64,000 bases of DNA from Paracoccus limosus (GCF_009711185.1 NZ_WMIF01000003.1:124001-188000), one strand, 5' to 3'. Shown: positions 43,190-53,692, numbered from the stretch's first letter. The notes: a model not told the origin generated them from the sequence alone. A program made the numbers and translations.

Positions 43190-43882
43190 TCAGCTGGCGA
43201 CGCGCGGGGTGGGCGCGGCGTCCATGCGGGCCAGAAGATCGCGGCTGACCGGGCAGCCGGCATTGGGATCGGGGCCGAACATCACCTGAGCCTCGGCCCA
43301 GACGGCATCCAGCGCGGCCAGATCCTGCGGATCGTCGTCTCTGACGCCCAGCAGGGTCTCGGCCTCTTGCGTGGCGGGATCGGCCTCGGCGATGGCGACC
43401 AGCGCATGGAACACGGCCGCATAGGCCGTGTCGCGCCGCGACAGCCGTTCGCTCAGCGCCACCAGAATATGGCCGGCGCCCTGCAGCACCTCTCGCGCCT
43501 CGGCCAAGGGGCGGGTCGAGAGATATTCCAGCAGGACCGGCAGGTGGTCGGGCAGCTCGCTGCCGGCCAGATCGAAACCGCCGGCGCGATACATCTCCAG
43601 CAGGTCGACCATGGCGCCGCCCCGGTCACGGCTTTCGCCGTGGATATGTTCGAACAGGTTCAGCGACAACGTGCGCGAGCGGTCGAAGAGCAGCACGTAT
43701 TCCTCTTGCAGATCATAGATATCCAGCGCCGCCAGCCGGTCCAGCAGGGGCGCCAGCGCCTCGACGCGCGCGGGGTCAAGCACCCGCTCGCTGAGCAAGA
43801 GCCCGGCGATGGCGGGCACCGCCTGTTGCAGATCGGGCGTCGGATAGGTCAGCAGCAATGACAAGGCTTTGAAGGTTTTCAT
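43190..43882 (-). CDS. narJ: Nitrate reductase assembly chaperone
   Basis: A 230-residue NarJ/NarW-family chaperone: LSLLLTYPTPDLQQAVP N-terminus, LYDLQEEYVLLFDRSRTLSLNLFEH core (motif about 55-80) and LPVLLEYLS. It binds apo-NarG during molybdenum-cofactor insertion and is not part of the final enzyme. It overlaps narH by 4 bp. Confidence 0.95.
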   Translation of the reverse strand: MKTFKALSLLLTYPTPDLQQAVPAIAGLLLSERVLDPARVEALAPLLDRLAALDIYDLQEEYVLLFDRSRTLSLNLFEHIHGESRDRGGAMVDLLEMYRAGGFDLAGSELPDHLPVLLEYLSTRPLAEAREVLQGAGHILVALSERLSRRDTAYAAVFHALVAIAEADPATQEAETLLGVRDDDPQDLAALDAVWAEAQVMFGPDPNAGCPVSRDLLARMDAAPTPRVAS

Positions 43883-45399
43883 GCGATGAACTCCTGCGGG
43901 CTGCGGAATTTCTTGCCCGAGAACAGTTTTTGCGCGCTATGGCCCGACGAGCAGCCGTTGCCGTCGGTAAAGCTGCACCCGCCCTTCAGGTCATAGGCAT
44001 CCTCGACCAGTTCGCGATGCGTGGTCGGGATGACGAAACGATCCTCGTAATTGGCGATGGCCAGCAGCTGATACATCTCGTCGATCTGCAGGGGCGTCAG
44101 GCCGACGCGCTGCGCCACACCCAGATTGACCACGCCATCGACATTCTTTGACCGCATGTAGCTGCGCATGGCCAGCATCCGCTCCAGCGCCGCCGCGACC
44201 GGGGCCTCGTCGCCCGCCGTCAGCATATTCGCCAGATAGCGCAGCGGGATGCGCAGGCTGCGCACATCGGGCATGTCGTCCTGCGCCGCGATCTTGCCCG
44301 CCTCGGCGGCGTTCTGGATCGGCGACAGCGGCGGCACATACCAGACCATGGGCAGGGTGCGGTATTCGGGATGCAGCGGGAAGGCGATCTTCCATTCCAT
44401 CGCCATCTTCCAGATGGGCGAGTTCTGCGCGCCCTTGATCCAATCCTCGGGGATGCCCTCGGCACGGGCGGCGGCGATCACCGCCGGGTCATTCGGGTCA
44501 AGGAAGACGCCCAGCTGCGCGTCGTAAAGATCCATTTCCGATTCCGTCGCGGCGGCCTCGGCGATCTTGTCGGCGTCATAGAGCATCACCCCCAGATAGC
44601 GGATGCGCCCGACGCAGGTTTCCGAACAGACCGTGGGCTGGCCGCTTTCCAGACGCGGATAGCACAGGATGCACTTTTCAGATTTGCCCGAGGACCAATT
44701 GTAATAGATCTTTTTATAGGGGCAGCCCGAGACGCACATGCGCCAGCCCCGGCATTTTTCCTGATCGATCAGGACGACACCGTCATCCTCGCGCTTGTAG
44801 ATCGCGCCCGAGGGACAGGATGCGACACAGGCCGGGTTCAGGCAGTGTTCGCAAAGCCGCGGCAGATACATCATGAAGGTATTTTCATACTCGCCATAGA
44901 TGTCCTTCTGCACGCCGTCAAAATTGTAATCCTGACTGCGCTTGGCGAATTCACCGCCCAGGATTTCCTCCCAGTTCGGGCCCCATTCGATTTTCTCCAT
45001 CCGCTCGCCGGTCAGCTTGGAACGCGGGCGCGCGGTCGGGAATGCCTGCATTTCCGGGGCGGATTTCAGGTGGTCGTAGTCGAAATCGAACGGCTCATAG
45101 AAATCGTCGATCTGCGGCAGGTCGGGGTTGGCAAAGATATTGGCCAGAATGCGCCATTTGCCGCCCTGCTTGGGTTGCAGCTTGCCCGACCGCGTCCGCG
45201 TCCAGCCGCCGTTCCAGCGTTTCTGGTTTTCCCAATCCTTGGGATAGCCGATGCCGGGCTTGGTTTCGACATTGTTGAACCACGCGTATTCGACGCCCTC
45301 GCGCGAGGTCCAGACGTTCTTGCAGGTGACCGAACAGGTGTGACAGCCGATGCACTTGTCCAGGTTCAGCACCATGCCGATTTGCGCACGAACTTTCAT
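43879..45399 (-). CDS. narH: Respiratory nitrate reductase beta subunit (Fe-S)
   Basis: A 506-residue subunit with four Cys clusters: CIGCHTCSVTCKNVW near the N-terminus, CEHCLNPACVASCPSG, CRGWRMCVSGCPYKK (Trp in place of one Cys, the 3Fe-4S site of NarH) and CILCYPRLESGQPTVCSETC. It wires NarI haems to NarG. It overlaps both neighbours by 4 bp. Cytoplasmic face of the inner membrane. Confidence 0.98.
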   Translation of the reverse strand: MKVRAQIGMVLNLDKCIGCHTCSVTCKNVWTSREGVEYAWFNNVETKPGIGYPKDWENQKRWNGGWTRTRSGKLQPKQGGKWRILANIFANPDLPQIDDFYEPFDFDYDHLKSAPEMQAFPTARPRSKLTGERMEKIEWGPNWEEILGGEFAKRSQDYNFDGVQKDIYGEYENTFMMYLPRLCEHCLNPACVASCPSGAIYKREDDGVVLIDQEKCRGWRMCVSGCPYKKIYYNWSSGKSEKCILCYPRLESGQPTVCSETCVGRIRYLGVMLYDADKIAEAAATESEMDLYDAQLGVFLDPNDPAVIAAARAEGIPEDWIKGAQNSPIWKMAMEWKIAFPLHPEYRTLPMVWYVPPLSPIQNAAEAGKIAAQDDMPDVRSLRIPLRYLANMLTAGDEAPVAAALERMLAMRSYMRSKNVDGVVNLGVAQRVGLTPLQIDEMYQLLAIANYEDRFVIPTTHRELVEDAYDLKGGCSFTDGNGCSSGHSAQKLFSGKKFRSPQEFIA

Positions 45400-48300
45400 T
45401 CCGCGGCCTCCGGAGTTTGGGTTGCGGGTTGATCAAGCCAGTCGACCTGATCCAGTTTGCGGACGATGACGAATTCGTCCCGATTGGCGCCAACGGTGCC
45501 GTAATAGTTGAAGCCGTAGGCCAGCTGGGCATAGCCGCCGATCATATGGGTGGGCTTGGGCACGATGCGCGTGACCGAGTTGTGGATGCCGCCGCGCTTG
45601 CCGGTGACCTTGCTGCCGGGCGTATTCACGATCTTTTCCTGCGCGTGATACATGAACATGCTGCCGTCCTTGATCCGCTGGCTGACTACGGCGCGGGCGG
45701 CGATGGCGCCATTGGCGTTGAAGACCTCGACCCAGTCATTGTCGACGATGCCTGCGGTGCGGGCGTCGGTTTCCGAAATCCAGACCACCGGTCCGCCCCG
45801 GTTCAGCGTCAGCATCAACAGGTTGTCGGTATAGGTCGAATGGATGCCCCATTTCTGGTGCGGCGTCAGGAAGTTCAGCACGACATGCTTTTCCGCCGAG
45901 CCCAGCGATTTCGTCGCTGCATGGCCCACGGTCTTCAGGTCCACCGGCGGGCGCCATGTCACGAAGGCTTCGCCAAAGGCGCGCATCCATTCGTGATCCT
46001 GATACAGCTGCTGGCGGCCGGTGACGGTGCGCCACGGGATCAGCTCATGCACATTGGTCCAGCCGGCGTTGTAGCAGACCTCTTCGCTTTCGATCCCCGA
46101 CCATGTGGGCGACGAGATGATCTTGCGCGGCTGGGCGGCAATGTCGCGGAAGCGGATCTTTTCGTCCTCCTTGACCTCGGCCAGATGGCGGTGGCGGATG
46201 CCCGTTGCCTTGGACAGCGCGTCCCACGCCTTGACCGCGACCTCGCCATTGGTTTCGGGCGCCAGCATCAGAACCACCTCGGCCGCGTCGATGGCGGTGT
46301 CGATGCGGGCCATGCCCTTGGTCACGCCCTCATCGGTGACGGTGCCGTTCAGGGCCTGCAGGTGATGCACCTCGGTTTTGGTGTCCCACGAAATCCCCTT
46401 GCCGCCATTGCCGACCTTTTCCATCAAGGGGCCTAGCGCGGTGAACCGCTTGTAGATGTTCGGGTAATCGCGCTCGATCTCGATATAAGAGGGCGCGGTG
46501 ACGCCCGGGATCAGATCGCATTGCCCCTGTTTCCAGTCGGCGACGAAGGGCTGGGCGATCTCGCCGGTGCTGTCATGCTGCAAGGGCAGCTGCACCACGT
46601 CGGTTTCCACGCCCAGCACGCCCGGCGCCAGCTCCGACACCTTTTTCGCGACTGCTTTGAAGATCTCCCAGTCGGTCCTGGACTCATAGGCCGGGTCCAC
46701 GGCCGCCTGCAGCGGGTGGATGAACGGATGCATGTCCGAGGTGTTCATGTCGTCCTTTTCATACCAGCTGGCGGTCGGCAGGACGATGTCGGCATAGACG
46801 GCGGTGGTCGACATGCGAAAGTCGATGGTGACCAGCAGGTCCAGTTTCCCCTCGGGGGCGCGGTCATGCCAGACGGCCTCGACGGGTTTCACGCCGCCTT
46901 CCTCGCCCAGATCCTTGCCCTGTACGCCATGGTCGGTGCCCAGAAGGTGGCGCAGGAAATATTCATGCCCCTTGCCCGACGAGCCCAGCAGGTTCGAGCG
47001 CCAGACGAACAGGTTGCGCGGCCAGTTTTCCGGGGCGTCCGGGTCCTGACAGGACATCTCCAGCGAGCCGTCCTTCAGCCCGCGTGTGACGTAATCCTTG
47101 ACCGGCAGGCCCTCGGCGCGGGCGGCGCGGCCCACCTCCAGCGGGTTCTGGCGCAGTTGCGGCGCCGAGGGCAGCCAGCCCATGCGTTCGGCGCGGATGT
47201 TATAGTCGATCAGGCTCAGCCGGTCCCAATCACCCTTGGGTGCGGTGGGCGACAACAGCTCGCGCGCCGTCACCGTCTCATAGCGCCACTGGTCGGTATG
47301 GGCATAAAAGGCGCTGGTCGCGTTCATGTGGCGCGGCGGGCGCGACCAGTCCAGCGCAAAGGCCAGCGCCGTCCAGCCGGTCTGCGGGCGCAGCTTTTCC
47401 TGCCCGACGTAATGCGCCCAGCCGCCGCCCGACTGGCCGACGCAGCCACACATCACCAGCATGTTGATGACGGCGCGATAATTCATGTCCATGTGGAACC
47501 AATGGTTCATCGCCGCGCCGATGATGACCATGGAGCGGCCATTGGTCTTTTCGGCGTTGGTGGCGAATTCGCGCGCCACCTGGATGATCTTGTCACGACG
47601 CACGCCGGTGATGCGCTCGGCCCAGGCGGGGGTAAAGGGCACGTCGGCGTCATAGCTGGTGGCGGTGTGTTCGCCACCCAGACCCCGGTCAAGGCTGTAG
47701 TTGGCGCAGAAAAGATCGAACACGGTAGCGACCAGTGCCTCGCTGCCATCGGCGAGCTTCAGGCGTTTGACCGGCACGTTGCGGGTCAGCACCTCGGCGC
47801 GGTCGTCCATGGCAAAGCCATTGCTGGCCATGCCGCCGAACCACGGGAAATCGACGCCCACCACATCGTCGCGGTCCTCTTCCAGAATTAGGCTCAGCTT
47901 CAGGCGCACCTCATCGCTGCCCGCTTGCTGCTGCAGGTTCCAGCGCCCCTCTTCGCCCCAGCGAAAGCCGATCGAGCCGTTCGGGACGACCAGATTGCCG
48001 CTGACCTCGTCCAGCGCGACGGTTTTCCATTCGGGGTTGTTGCTCTGGCCCAGCCCGCCATCCAGATCCGAGGCGCGCAGCTGCCGGCCCGGTACCAAGC
48101 GCCCGTCCTGTTCGTCCAGCCGCACCAGCATCGGCATGTCGGAATAGCGGCGACAGTAGTCCTCGAAATAGGGGGCCTGCCGGTCCAGATGGAATTCGCG
48201 CAGAATGACATGGCCGAACGCCATGCCGATAGCGGCATCCGTGCCCTGCTTGGCGTTCAGCCAGATGTCGCCGAACTTGGCGGCCTCGGAGTAATCGGGG

Positions 48301-49145
48301 CAGATGACGGCTGATTTGGTGCCGCGATAGCGCGCCTCGGTATAGAAATGCGCGTCCGGCGTGCGGGTCTGCGGCACGTTCGAGCCCCAGAGGATCAGAT
48401 AACCGGCATTATACCAGTCGGCCGATTCCGGCACATCGGTCTGTTCGCCCCAGGTCTGCGGGCTGGCCGGCGGCAGGTCGCAATACCAGTCGTAAAACGA
48501 CATGCAGGTGCCGCCCAGAAGCGACAGATACCGCGTGCCTGCGGCATAAGAGATCATCGACATGGCCGGGATCGGCGAAAAGCCGAAGACGCGGTCGGGG
48601 CCATAGGTCTTGGCGGTGTAAAGGTTCGCGGCGGCGGTGATCTCCAGCGCCTCGTCCCATGTGGCGCGCACGAAACCGCCCTTGCCGCGGATGCGGGTAT
48701 AGCTGTCGCGCGCAGCCGCGTCGCTCTGGATCGAGGCCCATGCCTCCAGAGGCGCCATGGTCTTGCGCCGCTCGCGCCACAGCCGCATCAGCCGGCCCCG
48801 GATCAGCGGCGTCTTCACCCGGTTCGCGGAATACAGATACCAGCTGTAGCTTGCGCCCCGGGCGCAGCCGCGCGGTTCGTGGTTGGGCAGGTCGGGCCGC
48901 GTCCTCGGGTAATCGGTCTGCTGGGTTTCCCAGGTCACGATGCCCGACTTGACGTAGATCTTCCACGAGCACGACCCGGTGCAGTTCACGCCATGGGTCG
49001 AGCGCACGATCTTGTCGTGGCGCCAGCGGGCGCGATAGGTGTCCTCCCAGTCGCGGCTTTCGACGGTGGTCTGGCCGTGTCCATCCGCGAATGTGTCGTT
49101 GCGCAGGCTGGTCAGGAAATTCAGGCGATCCAGTAGATGGCTCAT
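45396..49145 (-). CDS. narG: Respiratory nitrate reductase alpha subunit (Mo-bis-MGD)
   Basis: A 1249-residue catalytic subunit, the normal NarG length. The FS0 cluster motif is H-x3-C-x3-C in THGVNCTGSC, with a distant fourth ligand Cys in RGCARGASY. The Asp molybdenum ligand lies in SFYDWYCDLPP, and VPQTRTPDAHF and GQSGGGWAHYVGQEKLRP are NarG-specific. The N-terminus lacks a cleavable signal, as for membrane-bound cytoplasm-facing NarG. It reduces nitrate to nitrite. It starts 25 bp after narK. Confidence 0.99.
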   Translation of the reverse strand: MSHLLDRLNFLTSLRNDTFADGHGQTTVESRDWEDTYRARWRHDKIVRSTHGVNCTGSCSWKIYVKSGIVTWETQQTDYPRTRPDLPNHEPRGCARGASYSWYLYSANRVKTPLIRGRLMRLWRERRKTMAPLEAWASIQSDAAARDSYTRIRGKGGFVRATWDEALEITAAANLYTAKTYGPDRVFGFSPIPAMSMISYAAGTRYLSLLGGTCMSFYDWYCDLPPASPQTWGEQTDVPESADWYNAGYLILWGSNVPQTRTPDAHFYTEARYRGTKSAVICPDYSEAAKFGDIWLNAKQGTDAAIGMAFGHVILREFHLDRQAPYFEDYCRRYSDMPMLVRLDEQDGRLVPGRQLRASDLDGGLGQSNNPEWKTVALDEVSGNLVVPNGSIGFRWGEEGRWNLQQQAGSDEVRLKLSLILEEDRDDVVGVDFPWFGGMASNGFAMDDRAEVLTRNVPVKRLKLADGSEALVATVFDLFCANYSLDRGLGGEHTATSYDADVPFTPAWAERITGVRRDKIIQVAREFATNAEKTNGRSMVIIGAAMNHWFHMDMNYRAVINMLVMCGCVGQSGGGWAHYVGQEKLRPQTGWTALAFALDWSRPPRHMNATSAFYAHTDQWRYETVTARELLSPTAPKGDWDRLSLIDYNIRAERMGWLPSAPQLRQNPLEVGRAARAEGLPVKDYVTRGLKDGSLEMSCQDPDAPENWPRNLFVWRSNLLGSSGKGHEYFLRHLLGTDHGVQGKDLGEEGGVKPVEAVWHDRAPEGKLDLLVTIDFRMSTTAVYADIVLPTASWYEKDDMNTSDMHPFIHPLQAAVDPAYESRTDWEIFKAVAKKVSELAPGVLGVETDVVQLPLQHDSTGEIAQPFVADWKQGQCDLIPGVTAPSYIEIERDYPNIYKRFTALGPLMEKVGNGGKGISWDTKTEVHHLQALNGTVTDEGVTKGMARIDTAIDAAEVVLMLAPETNGEVAVKAWDALSKATGIRHRHLAEVKEDEKIRFRDIAAQPRKIISSPTWSGIESEEVCYNAGWTNVHELIPWRTVTGRQQLYQDHEWMRAFGEAFVTWRPPVDLKTVGHAATKSLGSAEKHVVLNFLTPHQKWGIHSTYTDNLLMLTLNRGGPVVWISETDARTAGIVDNDWVEVFNANGAIAARAVVSQRIKDGSMFMYHAQEKIVNTPGSKVTGKRGGIHNSVTRIVPKPTHMIGGYAQLAYGFNYYGTVGANRDEFVIVRKLDQVDWLDQPATQTPEAAE

Positions 49146-49170
49146 TTCGCTGTCTTTCTTGTGTTCTGGG

Positions 49171-51885
49171 TTACGCGGCGGGGGCGGCCGAGACCGCGCG
49201 CCCGTGTTCGATGTCGTGCAGCATCCCGCCCCGGCGCGCGTAGACGCCCCAGGTCACCGCGATGCAGATGAGGTAAAAGGCCAGAAAGCCCCAAAGCGCG
49301 GCCCCGGCACCGCCGGTCAGGTGGATGGCGCTGCCAAAGGCCTTGGGGATGAAGAACCCGCCATAGCCCCCGATCGCGGCGGTAAAGGCCACGATGGCCG
49401 CCGATTCACGTTCGGCCTGACGGCGGCGTTCCTCGGGGGTGGCATCGGGGTAAAGCCGCGCGATTTCCTTGCGCATGATCACCGGGATCATCTGGAAGGT
49501 TGACGAGTTGCCCACGCCCGAGAAGAAGAACAGCGCCATGAAGCCCGCAAAGAACAGCGCGAAACTGCCGCCGTTCAGCCCCTGGATGATGACCAGAACC
49601 GATGCGATCATGCCCGTGAACACCCAGAAGGTGACGCGCGCGCCGCCGACCCGGTCGGCCAGCCAGCCGCTGCCCGCCCGGCTGAGCGCGCCGATCAGCG
49701 GGCCCAGAAAGGCGTATTGCAGCGCATTGACCTGCGGAAAGGCCAGTTTCGTCAGCATCGGGAAGGCGGCGGAATAGCCGATGAAGCTGCCGAAGGTGCC
49801 GACATAAAGCAGGCACATGATCCAGTTGTGCCGGCGCGAAAAGATCACCGCCTGTTCGCGGAAACTGGATTTGGCATCGGCGATGTCATTCATGCCGAGC
49901 CATGCCGCGACGGTTGCCGCGATGATGAAGGGCACCCAGACAAAGCCTGCGTTCTGCATCCAGACCTGACCGCCAGTGCTGAGCTGCTGCGGCGTCCCGC
50001 CCAAGGCGCCAAAGACGCCCATGGTGATGACGACCGGCACCAGAAACTGCATGATCGACACGCCCAGATTGCCCAGACCTGCATTCAGCGCCATCGCATT
50101 GCCCTTTTCGGCACGCGGAAAGAAGAAGCCGATATTGGCCATCGAGGACGAGAAGTTGCCGCCGCCCAGCCCGCACAGCAGCGCCAGCACGACAAAGATC
50201 AGATAGGGCGTTTCGGGGTTCTGCACTGCGTAGCCGATGCCCATGGCCGGGATCAGCAGCGAGGCGGTGGACAGCGTCGTCCACAGCCGGCCACCAAAGA
50301 TTGGCACCATGAAGCTGTAAAAGATGCGCAGCGTCGCCCCCGACAGCGCCGGCAGCGCCGCCAGCCAGAACAGCTGATCCTGCGAGAAGGTAAAGCCGAT
50401 GGCGGGCAGGCGCGCGATGACCACCGACCATACCATCCAGACCGCAAAGGCCAGAACCAACGCCGGGATCGACAACCACAGGTTGCGCCGCGCAATGCGT
50501 CGGCCCTTGTCGGCCCAGAAGCTGGCGTCCTCGGGGCGCCAGTCCTCGATCACGCGGGGCATCTCGGTCTGGCCCGGCACGTGGATTTCAGCCAGCTCTG
50601 CAAAGGCGGGCAACTGGTCCAGCACCTTCCCCTGCGCCTGCCGCTCCATCGCGCGGATCGTCATGTGCATCCAGCCCAGCGAGACCAGCACCACCCCCAA
50701 AAGCAGCGCGAAACACGAGGTGTAGACCCCGGTCAGGTCCAGCAGCGCGCCAAAGGCGATGGGCAGGACAAAACCGCCTAAGCCCCCGATCATCCCGACC
50801 AGACCGCCGACCGCGCCGACATGGCCGGGATAATAGACCGGAATATGTTTGAAGACCGCTGCCTTGCCCAGGCTCATGAAGAACCCCAGCGCAAAGATCG
50901 TCGCGACAAAGGGCCACAGATCCATCCGGGTCGAAAAGGCGATGTCGCCGTCCTTGCCGTGGATGACGTAATCCGCCGGCGGATAGGACAGCATGATCAG
51001 CAACAGCACCGAAAAGCCGAAGGTCCAATACATCACCGTCCGGGCGCCAAAGCGGTCCGACAGCGCGCCGCCATAGGCCCGGAACAGGCTGGCCGACAGG
51101 CTGAAGGCCGCCGCCGCCATGCCCGCCGTGCGCAGGTCGATGCCGTAAACCGCGACCAGATAGTGCGGCAGCCACAGCGCCAGCGCGACGAAGCCGCCGA
51201 AGACGAAGAAATAATACAGCGCGAACCGCCAGACCTGCAGGTTCTTCAGCGGCGCGAATTGCTGCGCCAGCGTCGGAGCCTGCACGCCCCGCGCGCGGCG
51301 GGCGGCGAAATCCGGGTCGTCCTTGGCCAGCAGGTAAAAGGCCACACCCATCAATGCGATGGCCCCGGCCCAGATCTCGGCCACGCCCTGCCAGCCCATG
51401 GCGACCAGCACGAAGGGCGCCAGAAACTTGGTCACCGCCGCGCCGACATTGCCCATGCCAAAGGTGCCAAGCGCCAGCCCCTGCCGTTCGGCCGGGAACC
51501 ATTTCGAGACGTAGGCGACACCGATGATGAAGGATCCGCCCGCCAGCCCGACGCCAAGCGCCGCCAGCAGAAAGGTCGGATAGCTGTCAGCCCATGTCAG
51601 CGCGAATGTGGCCATCCCGGCCAGGATCATCTGCGCGGCAAAGACGATGCGGCCGCCGAACCGCTCGGTCCAGACGCCCAGCACCAGCCGCGTCAGCGAG
51701 CCGGTCAGCACCGGCGTCGCGATCAAAAGCCCGTATTGGAATTCCGACAGGCCCAGCTGGGCCTTGATGGTGATGCCGATGATCGAGAAAATGGTCCAGA
51801 CGGCAAAGCACAGGGTAAAGGCCAATGTGCTTAGCCATAGCGCCCGCTGCTGGTCCTGGCGGGACGGGGGATGGTGTTCCGGCAT
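49171..51885 (-). CDS. narK: NarK1-NarK2 fusion nitrate/nitrite transporter
   Basis: A 904-residue fusion of two 12-TM MFS modules. Module 1 (about 1-420) has AGGSFIIGVAYVSKWFP and WTERFGGRIVFA. Module 2 (about 460-904) has GLGGGNFSSSMANIGFFFP, GNLGVSIMQFLVPV and GGYGGFFIPKAFG. The linker contains EIHVPGQTEMPRVIEDWRPED. In Paracoccus the fused NarK1 module is a nitrate/proton symporter and NarK2 a nitrate/nitrite antiporter. It is first in the nar operon, with an FNR box 76 bp upstream of the ATG. Confidence 0.97.
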   Translation of the reverse strand: MPEHHPPSRQDQQRALWLSTLAFTLCFAVWTIFSIIGITIKAQLGLSEFQYGLLIATPVLTGSLTRLVLGVWTERFGGRIVFAAQMILAGMATFALTWADSYPTFLLAALGVGLAGGSFIIGVAYVSKWFPAERQGLALGTFGMGNVGAAVTKFLAPFVLVAMGWQGVAEIWAGAIALMGVAFYLLAKDDPDFAARRARGVQAPTLAQQFAPLKNLQVWRFALYYFFVFGGFVALALWLPHYLVAVYGIDLRTAGMAAAAFSLSASLFRAYGGALSDRFGARTVMYWTFGFSVLLLIMLSYPPADYVIHGKDGDIAFSTRMDLWPFVATIFALGFFMSLGKAAVFKHIPVYYPGHVGAVGGLVGMIGGLGGFVLPIAFGALLDLTGVYTSCFALLLGVVLVSLGWMHMTIRAMERQAQGKVLDQLPAFAELAEIHVPGQTEMPRVIEDWRPEDASFWADKGRRIARRNLWLSIPALVLAFAVWMVWSVVIARLPAIGFTFSQDQLFWLAALPALSGATLRIFYSFMVPIFGGRLWTTLSTASLLIPAMGIGYAVQNPETPYLIFVVLALLCGLGGGNFSSSMANIGFFFPRAEKGNAMALNAGLGNLGVSIMQFLVPVVITMGVFGALGGTPQQLSTGGQVWMQNAGFVWVPFIIAATVAAWLGMNDIADAKSSFREQAVIFSRRHNWIMCLLYVGTFGSFIGYSAAFPMLTKLAFPQVNALQYAFLGPLIGALSRAGSGWLADRVGGARVTFWVFTGMIASVLVIIQGLNGGSFALFFAGFMALFFFSGVGNSSTFQMIPVIMRKEIARLYPDATPEERRRQAERESAAIVAFTAAIGGYGGFFIPKAFGSAIHLTGGAGAALWGFLAFYLICIAVTWGVYARRGGMLHDIEHGRAVSAAPAA

Positions 51886-51961
51886 GACTTGCTCCTGTCA
51901 TCCGCTTCGCCGCTGAGGCAAAGGGTTGCAGGTGGCCCATCATGGCCGGAGGGGCGCAACT

Positions 51962-51975
51962 TTGACATGGATCAA
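51962..51975 (-). promoter_or_regulatory. FNR box of the narK-narGHJI operon
   Basis: TTGAC-ATGG-ATCAA is an exact match to the FNR consensus TTGAY-N4-ATCAA. Its centre is 83 bp upstream of the narK ATG, which puts a class II start site at about 51927 and a leader of about 42 nt. Confidence 0.85.
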
Positions 51976-52136
51976 TTATGGACCGGTCCGGCCGAAAATC
52001 GCGCTTGAATTGCGACTTGTTCATAAGGAAATGGGACCATGTCGCGCTCAAGCCTGCGGGAATCCCGGATTCCACTTGCTTGTAGTTGATCGTTCACTTA
52101 CCAAATATCAATCAACCAAGTGACAAGGATCGATTC

Positions 52137-52841
52137 TTGAGGGACGAGGAAAAGCCCGCCATCCGCAGCCTGCCGCTGTTCCGCGAGGTCTCGACCCAGA
52201 CCTTCGAGGGGCTGATGGCGGTCAGCTATTCGCAAGCCTTCCCGCCGCAGCTGGACCTGTTCACCCAGGGCGAGCGCGCCGATTTCCTGCATATCCTCGT
52301 CGAGGGCAGCGTGGCGCTGCATGCCGACTGGAACGGGCGCGAGGCGGTGATGGCCATGGTGCGCCCGGTCTCCAGCTTCATTCTGGCGGCCTGCATCCGC
52401 GATGTGCGTTACCTGATGTCGGCGCGCACGCTGGAGCGGTCGCGCATCCTGATGCTGCCCGCGGTGGACCTGCGCGCCGCCATCCGGCGCGAGCCCGAGC
52501 TGGCGGCGGCGGTGATGTCGGAACTGGCCAGCGGCTATCGCGGCATGGTGCGGCAGGCCAAGAACCTCAAGCTGCGCACCGCGCGCGAGCGGGTGGCGGC
52601 ATGGCTGCTGGGCCATGCCCACCGGCAGGGCGGCGTGAACGGCTTTACCCTGCCGGTCGAAAAGCGCGATCTGGCCTCATATCTGGGCATGACGCCGGAA
52701 AGCCTGTCGCGCGCCCTGTCGGGGCTGAAGACGCAGGGCATCGCACTGGACGGCGCGCGTGTCATCATCACCGACCGCGAGCGGCTGGCGGCGGTCGCAG
52801 GCTATGACCCGCTGATCGACGAGGTCGGGGACGACATCTGA
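52137..52841 (+). CDS. narR: NarR-type Crp/Fnr regulator of the nar operon
   Basis: A 234-residue Crp/Fnr protein: cNMP-like beta-roll (about 20-125), dimerisation helix and C-terminal HTH (KRDLASYLGMTPESLSRALSGLKTQG). The N-terminal Cys set of FNR is absent, as in NarR, which senses nitrate or nitrite by another means and drives narK. TTG 52137 is chosen because AGGA at 52126-52129 is 7 bp before it; an upstream TTG at 52086 lacks a ribosome-binding site. It is divergent from narK. Confidence 0.85.
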   Translation: MRDEEKPAIRSLPLFREVSTQTFEGLMAVSYSQAFPPQLDLFTQGERADFLHILVEGSVALHADWNGREAVMAMVRPVSSFILAACIRDVRYLMSARTLERSRILMLPAVDLRAAIRREPELAAAVMSELASGYRGMVRQAKNLKLRTARERVAAWLLGHAHRQGGVNGFTLPVEKRDLASYLGMTPESLSRALSGLKTQGIALDGARVIITDRERLAAVAGYDPLIDEVGDDI

Positions 52842-52891
52842 CACCCCGCGCGGGCTTTCGGGCCGGGCCGGGCGCATGTTATCCCCACCCC

Positions 52892-53692
52892 ATGCCGCGC
52901 AACCGCTATCACCATCTGGGCTGGCTTCACGGCATCGAGCTTTTCGAGGCCGCCTTCAGCACCCAGACCTTTGCCCGCCACGCGCATGCGGGCTTTGCCA
53001 TCGGCGCGATTACCGAGGGCGCCGGCGGCTATCTGTGCCGGGGCGAAAGCATGGTGCTGCCCGCCGGCTCGCTGTCGCTGATGAACCCCGAAGAGGCCCA
53101 TACCGGCCATGCGGCGGCGGGGCGGGTGCGCTACGACATGCTTTACGCCTCGGAAGAGGCGGTGCGCGCGATGCTGGATCTGCGCAAGCTGCGCGGCTTT
53201 GCCGAGATCGCGCCGCAGGATCGCGGGCGGCAGCTGACGCGGGCGCTGGCCGGGCTTGCGGCCTGCCTGAACGCCGCCGCGCCCTCGCGTCTGGCCATCG
53301 AAGAGGCGGTGCATGACGTGCTGGCGCAGGCCTTTGCGCATTATGGCGGCGCCGGGCTGCGGGTGCCGGGGCGCGAACCCGCCGCCATCCGCGCCCTGCT
53401 GGAGCGGATCGCGGTCGGGGTCGCGGCGGGCTGCGATCTTGGCCTGTCCGATCTGGCCGCCGGGGTCGGGCTGACCCCCTCTTATCTGATCCGCAGCACC
53501 CGCCGCGCCACCGGCCTGACCCCGCATGGCCATGTGCTGCGCGCCCGCGTGGATCACGCCCGCCGCCTGCTGCTGGCGGGCACCCCCGCCGCCGAGGCCG
53601 CCATTGCCGCAGGCTTTTGCGATCAGGCGCATCTGATCCGGCAGTTCCGCCGCCATTACGGGGTGACGCCCGGCGCGCTGATCCGGCACTGA
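52892..53692 (+). CDS. AraC-family regulator with cupin-type sensor domain
   Basis: A 266-residue regulator: N-terminal AraC_binding cupin (about 15-85; HAHAGFAIGAITEGAGGYLCRG) and C-terminal double HTH (about 175-262; LSDLAAGVGLTPSYLIRSTRRATGLTPHGHVL, then AIAAGFCDQAHLIRQFRRHYGVTPGA). It is 67 bp before a DUF2000 gene, a pairing often seen for this subgroup of AraC regulators. The effector is unknown. No clear ribosome-binding site precedes the ATG. Confidence 0.9.
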   Translation: MPRNRYHHLGWLHGIELFEAAFSTQTFARHAHAGFAIGAITEGAGGYLCRGESMVLPAGSLSLMNPEEAHTGHAAAGRVRYDMLYASEEAVRAMLDLRKLRGFAEIAPQDRGRQLTRALAGLAACLNAAAPSRLAIEEAVHDVLAQAFAHYGGAGLRVPGREPAAIRALLERIAVGVAAGCDLGLSDLAAGVGLTPSYLIRSTRRATGLTPHGHVLRARVDHARRLLLAGTPAAEAAIAAGFCDQAHLIRQFRRHYGVTPGALIRH